Of a stretch of DNA of 5,148 bases, positions 1 to 5,148 are shown piece by piece (the stretch's first letter is position 1; each line of letters begins with the position of its first letter). Where the stretch lies: positions 1 to 5,148 of the forward strand of contig JBECKR010000158.1 in the NCBI GenBank assembly GCA_040235415.1, given 5' to 3'. Below the pieces are notes generated by a model, which searched no databases, was not told where the DNA came from, and saw only the letters and a program-made list of their open reading frames with translations. This stretch comes from JBECKR01 sp040235415. GTDB lineage: Bacteria > Acidobacteriota > Polarisedimenticolia > Polarisedimenticolales > Polarisedimenticolaceae. The position numbers and the translations under genes were made by a program.

Positions 1-6
1 GGAGAG
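1..6 (+). promoter_or_regulatory. Shine-Dalgarno-like site for dnaE
   Basis: GGAGAG lies nine bases before the ATG at 16, a workable distance for a ribosome binding site. It supports that ATG as the dnaE start. The frame stays open to the left edge of the window, so an upstream start outside the window cannot be formally excluded, but the protein from this ATG already has the usual DnaE N-terminus. Confidence 0.5.
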
Positions 7-15
7 CCCTCGACG

Positions 16-3000
16 ATGGCGGACTCCGCTCCCGGCTTCGTTCACCTCCACAACCACACGACGTACTCCCTGCTCGACGGCGCGCAGCGTCTCGACGAGA
101 TGTGCCGCCGGGCGGCCGACGACGGCCAGACCGCGATCGCGATCACCGACCACGGCAACCTGTTCGGGGTCATGGACTTCGGCAAGCGCGCGGGCCGCCA
201 CGGGCTGAAGCCGATCGTCGGCATCGAGGCGTACGTCGCCCCCGGCTCGCGCTTCGACAAGTCGGCTGCGCGGGGGAAGAAGGCGTATCACCATCTCATC
301 CTGCTGGCCGAGAGCTACGTCGGGTACAAGAACCTCATCAAGCTCTCGACCGCGGGGTATCTCGAGGGTTTCTACTACCGTCCGCGCATCGACCGCGAAC
401 TGCTCGAGAAGCATCACGAGGGGCTGATCTGCCTGTCGGCATGCCTCGCGGGCGAGATCCCGACCCTGCTGCGGCAGGACCGGGCCGGCGACGCGGCGGC
501 CGCCGCCGCGTGGTACCGCGACCTGTTCGGCCCGGAGCGGTACTGGCTGGAGCTCCAGGATCACGGCATCTCGGAGCAGAAGGCGGTCAACGACGGCCTC
601 GTGCGCATCGCGCGGGAAGCGGGCATCGGGCTCGTCGCGAGCAACGACTGCCACTATCTCCTTCCGGAAGACCACTTCTCGCACGAGGTCCTGGTCTGTA
701 TCCAGACCGGGAAGACCGTGAACAACCGCGGACAGATGACCTACACGCCGCAGCACTACCTCAAGACCCGTGCGGAGATGGCCGAGCTGTTCCGCTGGGT
801 GCCCGAGGCGGTGGAGAACACCCTCGCGATCGTCGAGCGCTCGGCGTTCGCGTTCGAGAAGCAGCCGAACCACTTGCCGCACTTCCCGGTGCCGCAGGGA
901 TACGACCTCGAGGCGTACTTCGAAAAGGTCGTGCGCGACGGATTCGAGCGGCGCTGGCGGGCACTCGCCGCGGTCGCGCACGCGGGACGGCGGCGCCACG
1001 ACGAGCGCGACTACCGCTCCCGCCTCGAGCTCGAGATCCGCGTCATCCGAGAGATGGGATTCGCCGGCTACTTCCTGATCGTTTGGGACTTCATCCGCTA
1101 CGCGAGGGAGAACGGGATTCCCGTCGGCCCGGGCCGCGGCTCGGCGGCGGGCTCGCTCGTGGCGTACAGCATGGCGATCACCGACGTCGATCCGATGCAG
1201 TACGATCTCCTGTTCGAGCGCTTCTTGAACCCCGAACGCGTCACGATGCCCGACATCGACATCGATTTCTGCTTCCGCAAGCGCGAGCAGGTCATCGACT
1301 ACGTCACGCACAAGTACGGTCGCGAGAACGTCGCCCAGATCATCACGTTCGGAACGATGGCGGCCCGCGCCGTGATCCGAGACGTCGGTCGCGGTCTCGA
1401 GGTGCCGTACGCGGAGGTCGACCGCATCGCGAAGCTCGTGCCGAACCCGCCGGGGCAGGACGTCTCGCTGGCATCGGCGCTCGCCGACGTGCCCGCCCTG
1501 AAGCAGGCGTACGACTCCGAGCCCGGCGTCAAGCAGATGATCGACATCGCGATGCGACTCGAGGGGCTGTACCGACACGCCGGCACGCACGCCGCCGGCG
1601 TCGTGATCGCGCCGGAGCCGATCGTCGAGTTCGCCCCGCTGTACCGCGGGACGCGCGAGGGCGACGAGATCACGACGCAGTGGGCGAAGGACGAGATCGA
1701 GGAGATCGGCCTCCTCAAGATGGACTTTCTCGGACTGAAGACGCTGACGCTGATCGACGACGCGATCGCGTCGATTGCCATCGAGGTCGGCGAGGCGCCT
1801 GACCTTGCCGCCATTGCGCTGGACGACCCCGCGGTGTACGAGCTGTTCTGCCGCGCCCGCACCGACGGCGTATTCCAGTTCGAGTCCGAGGGGATGAAGG
1901 ACATCCTGCGGCGCCTCAAGCCGGAGCGGTTCGAGGATCTCGTCGCGCTCAACGCGCTGTACCGCCCGGGACCGATCGGCGGCGGTCTCATCGACGATTT
2001 CATCAAGCGTCGGCACGGCAAGATCGCGGTCGAATACCCGCATCCGCTGACCGAGCCGATCCTGCGCGAGACCTACGGCGTCATCGTCTACCAAGAGCAG
2101 GTGATGCAGATCTCGTCGGCCCTCGCCGGCTACAGCCTCGGGCAGGCCGACATCCTCCGCCGCGCGATGGGAAAGAAGAAGAAGGAGGCCATGGAAGCGG
2201 AGGAGAAGCGCTTCCTGGAGGGCGCGGCGTCCCGTGGCGTCGATCGTGCCGACGCGAAGGCCGTGTTCGACCTCATGGCGTACTTCGCGGGCTACGGCTT
2301 CAACAAGTCGCATTCCGCGGCCTACGCGCTCGTGGCCTATCACACCGCGTGGCTCAAGGCGCACCATCCCGTGCACTTCATGGCCGCGCTGCTCACGACC
2401 GAGAAGGGGAACACCGACAAACTCGTCCGTTACATCAACGAGTGCCGCTCGATGGGGATCGAGGTGCTTCCGCCGGACGTCAACTCGTCGGGACTCGACT
2501 TCACGGTGGAGCGGAGCGGGATCCGCTTCGGGCTGTCGGCGATCAAGGGCGTGGGAGAGGGGGCCATCGAGGCGATCCTCGAGGCGAGGTCGCGCGCGAG
2601 GCGCTTCGGCTCGCTGCACGCGCTGTGCGCCGAGGTCGATTCTCGCGCGGTGAACAAGCGCGTGATGGAGGCGCTCGTGCAAGCCGGCGCGCTCGACTCG
2701 CTGGGGCAGGGCAGGAGCCGGCTCGCCGCCTCGATCGATGCGGCGATGGAGTTCGGGCAGAAGCGTCGCGCGGAGCGGGAGGCCGGCCAGGGGAGCTTGT
2801 TCGGCGGCGGAGCCCCGGGATCCGGCGCCGTGGAACCCGATCCGCAGCTCCCGGACCTTCCGGAGTGGGACGAGAAGACGCGGCTCGGGTTCGAGAAGGC
2901 GACGCTCGGGTTCTACGTCTCGGGTCACCCGCTGGAATCGTACGCGAGCCTGATCCGCGATTTCGCGACGCACGGCACCGCGGAGCTGTCCGGCGGTCCC

Positions 3001-3519
3001 AGCGGATCCGAGGTCGCGGTCGGGGGGATGATCACGGACCTCCGCCGCCGGCGATCGAAGAAGGGCGACTACTGGGCGTCGATGCAGCTCGAGGACATGC
3101 AGGGACAGGTCGACGTCCTGGTCTTCCCGAAGGCGTTCCGAGCGTGCGAGCGCTTCCTCGAGAACGACCGCGCGGTGCTCGCGACCGGTCGCCTCGAGAT
3201 CGACGAGGACCGCGTCCGCATCCTTGCGGAGGACCTCTGTCCGATCGAGGAGATGCGCGAGAAGAAGGCCGATGCGGTCCACCTCCGGGTCGACGCCCTG
3301 CAGCTCGACGACGAGGTCGTCGACCGCCTGAGGCGTGCCGTCGAGGCGCACCGCGGCGAGGCGCAGCTGTACCTCGAGGTCGCGCGCCCCGGCGCGTACC
3401 GTCTCGTGGCCCGCGCCGAACCTGCCCTGAAGGTGCAGCCCTGCGACGGCCTGACGCGGGACCTCGAGGAGATCCTGGGTCCCGGACGGGTGCGCTACCG
3501 GGCTCGCTCGGCGCGTTGA
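16..3519 (+). CDS. dnaE: DNA polymerase III subunit alpha (replicative DnaE)
   Basis: This is the catalytic subunit of the chromosomal replicase, a C-family polymerase acting in the cytoplasm with the sliding clamp and clamp loader. The 1,167-residue length is normal for DnaE. Seen in order: an N-terminal PHP domain (about 7-280) beginning HLHNHT at 10-15 and containing TDHGN (44-48) and NDCHY (210-214); the palm, with GPGRGSAAGS (371-380) and PDIDIDF (412-418), where D413 and D415 are the expected catalytic aspartates and D570 in KMDFLGL the third; thumb and fingers, with YRPGP (649-653), YQEQVM (692-697), RRAMGKKK (715-722) and YGFNKSHSAAY (760-770); a helix-hairpin-helix, GLSAIKGVGEGA (839-850); a likely clamp-binding motif QGSLF (925-929); an OB fold (about 998-1078); and a C-terminal domain to the end. 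No frameshift, intein or missing catalytic residue is visible. The PHP metal site is complete, unlike that of E. coli DnaE, which suggests intrinsic 3'-5' proofreading. This is DnaE rather than PolC (no inserted DnaQ-type exonuclease) and, with its clamp motif and full C-terminal region, looks like the replicative DnaE rather than the error-prone ImuC/DnaE2 form. Confidence 0.98.
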   Translation: MADSAPGFVHLHNHTTYSLLDGAQRLDEMCRRAADDGQTAIAITDHGNLFGVMDFGKRAGRHGLKPIVGIEAYVAPGSRFDKSAARGKKAYHHLILLAESYVGYKNLIKLSTAGYLEGFYYRPRIDRELLEKHHEGLICLSACLAGEIPTLLRQDRAGDAAAAAAWYRDLFGPERYWLELQDHGISEQKAVNDGLVRIAREAGIGLVASNDCHYLLPEDHFSHEVLVCIQTGKTVNNRGQMTYTPQHYLKTRAEMAELFRWVPEAVENTLAIVERSAFAFEKQPNHLPHFPVPQGYDLEAYFEKVVRDGFERRWRALAAVAHAGRRRHDERDYRSRLELEIRVIREMGFAGYFLIVWDFIRYARENGIPVGPGRGSAAGSLVAYSMAITDVDPMQYDLLFERFLNPERVTMPDIDIDFCFRKREQVIDYVTHKYGRENVAQIITFGTMAARAVIRDVGRGLEVPYAEVDRIAKLVPNPPGQDVSLASALADVPALKQAYDSEPGVKQMIDIAMRLEGLYRHAGTHAAGVVIAPEPIVEFAPLYRGTREGDEITTQWAKDEIEEIGLLKMDFLGLKTLTLIDDAIASIAIEVGEAPDLAAIALDDPAVYELFCRARTDGVFQFESEGMKDILRRLKPERFEDLVALNALYRPGPIGGGLIDDFIKRRHGKIAVEYPHPLTEPILRETYGVIVYQEQVMQISSALAGYSLGQADILRRAMGKKKKEAMEAEEKRFLEGAASRGVDRADAKAVFDLMAYFAGYGFNKSHSAAYALVAYHTAWLKAHHPVHFMAALLTTEKGNTDKLVRYINECRSMGIEVLPPDVNSSGLDFTVERSGIRFGLSAIKGVGEGAIEAILEARSRARRFGSLHALCAEVDSRAVNKRVMEALVQAGALDSLGQGRSRLAASIDAAMEFGQKRRAEREAGQGSLFGGGAPGSGAVEPDPQLPDLPEWDEKTRLGFEKATLGFYVSGHPLESYASLIRDFATHGTAELSGGPSGSEVAVGGMITDLRRRRSKKGDYWASMQLEDMQGQVDVLVFPKAFRACERFLENDRAVLATGRLEIDEDRVRILAEDLCPIEEMREKKADAVHLRVDALQLDDEVVDRLRRAVEAHRGEAQLYLEVARPGAYRLVARAEPALKVQPCDGLTRDLEEILGPGRVRYRARSAR

Positions 3520-3544
3520 TCGGGCACTCGCGCGATGGTAGGCT
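3516..3544 (+). promoter_or_regulatory. Candidate sigma-70-type promoter for metK
   Basis: A -35-like TTGATC (3516-3521) is separated by exactly 17 bases from a -10-like TAGGCT (3539-3544), which fits the TAnnnT form. TGG directly precedes the -10 box, giving an extended -10 (TGn). The -35 box includes the dnaE stop codon TGA (3517-3519). Transcription would be expected to start near 3551, leaving a leader of about 38 bases before the metK ATG. In such GC-rich sequence this combination is uncommon, but it is a prediction from motif and spacing only. Confidence 0.55.
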
Positions 3545-3548
3545 AGGA

Positions 3549-3573
3549 GGTCGCGTCGCGATGGACCGCGACC
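3549..3573 (+). other. Leader inverted repeat with two alternative stems
   Basis: The right arm CGCGACC (3567-3573) can pair with GGTCGCG (3549-3555; 7 bp, 11-base loop). Its first six bases can instead pair with GTCGCG (3555-3560; 6 bp, 6-base loop). The two pairings exclude each other. They arise because TCGCG is directly repeated at 3551-3560. The stem ends two bases before the metK ribosome binding site. It is too small for any known SAM riboswitch, and a role is not established. Confidence 0.3.
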
Positions 3574-3574
3574 A

Positions 3575-3585
3575 GGAAGGGGAGG
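3575..3585 (+). promoter_or_regulatory. Ribosome binding site of metK
   Basis: The purine run GGAAGGGGAGG ends three bases before the ATG at 3589. It contains GGAGG (3581-3585), rather close to the start, and AAGG (3577-3580) at a more usual eight-base distance. It fixes the metK start, which also gives the expected N-terminus just before the conserved FTSESVTEGHPD block. Confidence 0.75.
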
Positions 3586-3588
3586 CGT

Positions 3589-4743
<1,155 letters not shown>

Positions 4744-4749
4744 CCCACG

Positions 4750-4773
4750 GTCCCGCGACATCGGGTCGCGGAC
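4750..4773 (+). terminator. GC-rich hairpin after metK, weak terminator candidate
   Basis: CCGCGAC (4753-4759) pairs perfectly with GTCGCGG (4765-4771) around a five-base loop. Two more pairs (4750-4751 with 4772-4773) form if C4752 is bulged. It begins seven bases after the metK stop. No T-run follows, so it is not a classical intrinsic terminator. It could cause pausing, protect the mRNA end or attenuate read-through into the next gene, or be chance in GC-rich DNA. Confidence 0.3.
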
Positions 4774-4783
4774 GGTCGGCGAG

Positions 4784-5148
4784 GTGAGTCGGAACGTTCG
4801 GCATCGAAGGTTCGCGGTCGCGGCCGCGGCGCTCGGCCTCGTCGCGTCCGTATGGCTCGCCGCGGGGCTTCGCACGCTCGATCCGGCGAGCGAGATCGGC
4901 GTGCTCGAAGGGCCGCGAGCCGGTCCGTTTCCGCGCCTCGCGACCGGCTCGTGGACGCTCGCGCCGCCGGGGCTCGCCCGCCTCGTGCGCCTGCCGCGCG
5001 ACGCCCAGGAGGTTCCGCTGCCCTCCGCCGAGGACGCGATGCTACCGGCGCCCGACGGGACCCGCTACGGCTTCCGCGGCCACGCGACGGTGCGAGTCCG
5101 TCCCGAGTCGTGGAAGGCCGCCGCGGCCGCGGCCGGCGGGGGACAGGG
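4784..5148 (+). CDS. Partial gene: membrane-anchored or exported protein, possibly band-7/SPFH-like N-terminus
   Basis: I do not recognise this gene with certainty. The frame opens with GTG at 4784 and continues without a stop to the window edge (121 codons visible, C-terminus missing). Seen: a basic start (RNVRHRR, residues 3-9), one hydrophobic segment (about 10-29) without a lipobox cysteine, then a proline- and arginine-rich soluble part. This points to a signal peptide or single membrane anchor with the rest outside the cytoplasm. Residues 50-80 (with APPGLARLVRLPR at 60-72) and 93-110 (TRYGFRGHATVRVRPESW) look like short beta-strand segments. The pattern loosely recalls the start of band-7/SPFH-type proteins, where a membrane anchor precedes a 'PG...R' segment and strands; this is a low-confidence inference. 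No ATG start exists in frame nearby. The next in-frame GTG (4901-4903) would lose the hydrophobic segment, so 4784 is preferred although no separate Shine-Dalgarno precedes it. It lies 40 bases after metK with no promoter-like TAnnnT in the gap, so it may be read from the metK transcript. Confidence 0.7.
   Translation, partial: MSRNVRHRRFAVAAAALGLVASVWLAAGLRTLDPASEIGVLEGPRAGPFPRLATGSWTLAPPGLARLVRLPRDAQEVPLPSAEDAMLPAPDGTRYGFRGHATVRVRPESWKAAAAAAGGGQ

Noticed and set aside
493..506. A perfect 14-base palindrome made of GCGGCGG and its complement.
   Set aside because: It encodes part of an alanine run in the PHP domain of DnaE and is explained by GC-rich alanine codons.
102..1802. A 566-codon open frame inside dnaE on the same strand.
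   Set aside because: It is a shifted frame of dnaE with low-complexity Arg/Gly/Pro-rich composition and no domain signature.
1299..2021. A 240-codon antisense open frame within dnaE.
   Set aside because: The product is Ser/Arg/Ile-rich and resembles no family I know. It follows from codon bias on the sense strand, with no ribosome binding site I could identify.
3535..3546. A three-codon mini frame (Met-Val-Gly-stop) before metK, considered as a regulatory upstream frame.
   Set aside because: It overlaps the predicted -10 box and lies upstream of the predicted transcript start, with no ribosome binding site of its own.
3520..3588. A SAM riboswitch in front of metK.
   Set aside because: The gap is 69 bases and the likely leader only about 38, too short for the common SAM riboswitch classes, and no matching multi-stem layout is visible.

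Overview
This 5,148-base window is a GC-rich piece of bacterial chromosome. All three genes lie on the + strand, and codon third positions are overwhelmingly G or C. Two genes are universal housekeeping genes: dnaE, the replicative DNA polymerase III alpha subunit, and metK, S-adenosylmethionine synthetase. Both look intact. The third gene is cut off by the right edge. Base composition and the form of the two proteins fit many high-GC phyla (for example Acidobacteriota-like, Actinobacteriota-like or candidate phyla). I cannot place the organism more precisely from the sequence alone.

Layout: positions 1-15 hold a short leader with a Shine-Dalgarno-like GGAGAG. dnaE fills 16-3519. A 69-base gap (3520-3588) separates it from metK. 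This gap holds a convincing sigma-70-type promoter whose -35 box contains the dnaE stop codon, a small inverted repeat that can fold in two mutually exclusive ways, and a strong ribosome binding site. metK fills 3589-4743. A 40-base gap with a GC-rich hairpin but no T-tract follows. A GTG-started reading frame begins at 4784 and runs off the window at 5148. It encodes a protein with a basic N-terminus, one hydrophobic segment and an exported region I cannot firmly assign. No stretch over 300 bases lacks a gene.

How they fit together: DnaE and MetK share no pathway (replication versus methyl-donor synthesis). The visible promoter suggests metK can be transcribed independently of dnaE, possibly together with the downstream envelope gene, since that gene has no visible promoter in its own gap. 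I see no mobile element, CRISPR array, tRNA, rRNA or defence system. The most interesting points are the complete nine-residue metal site in the DnaE PHP domain (predicting built-in proofreading), the promoter layout between dnaE and metK, and the unassigned envelope protein at the right edge. I do not see a previously undescribed system here.
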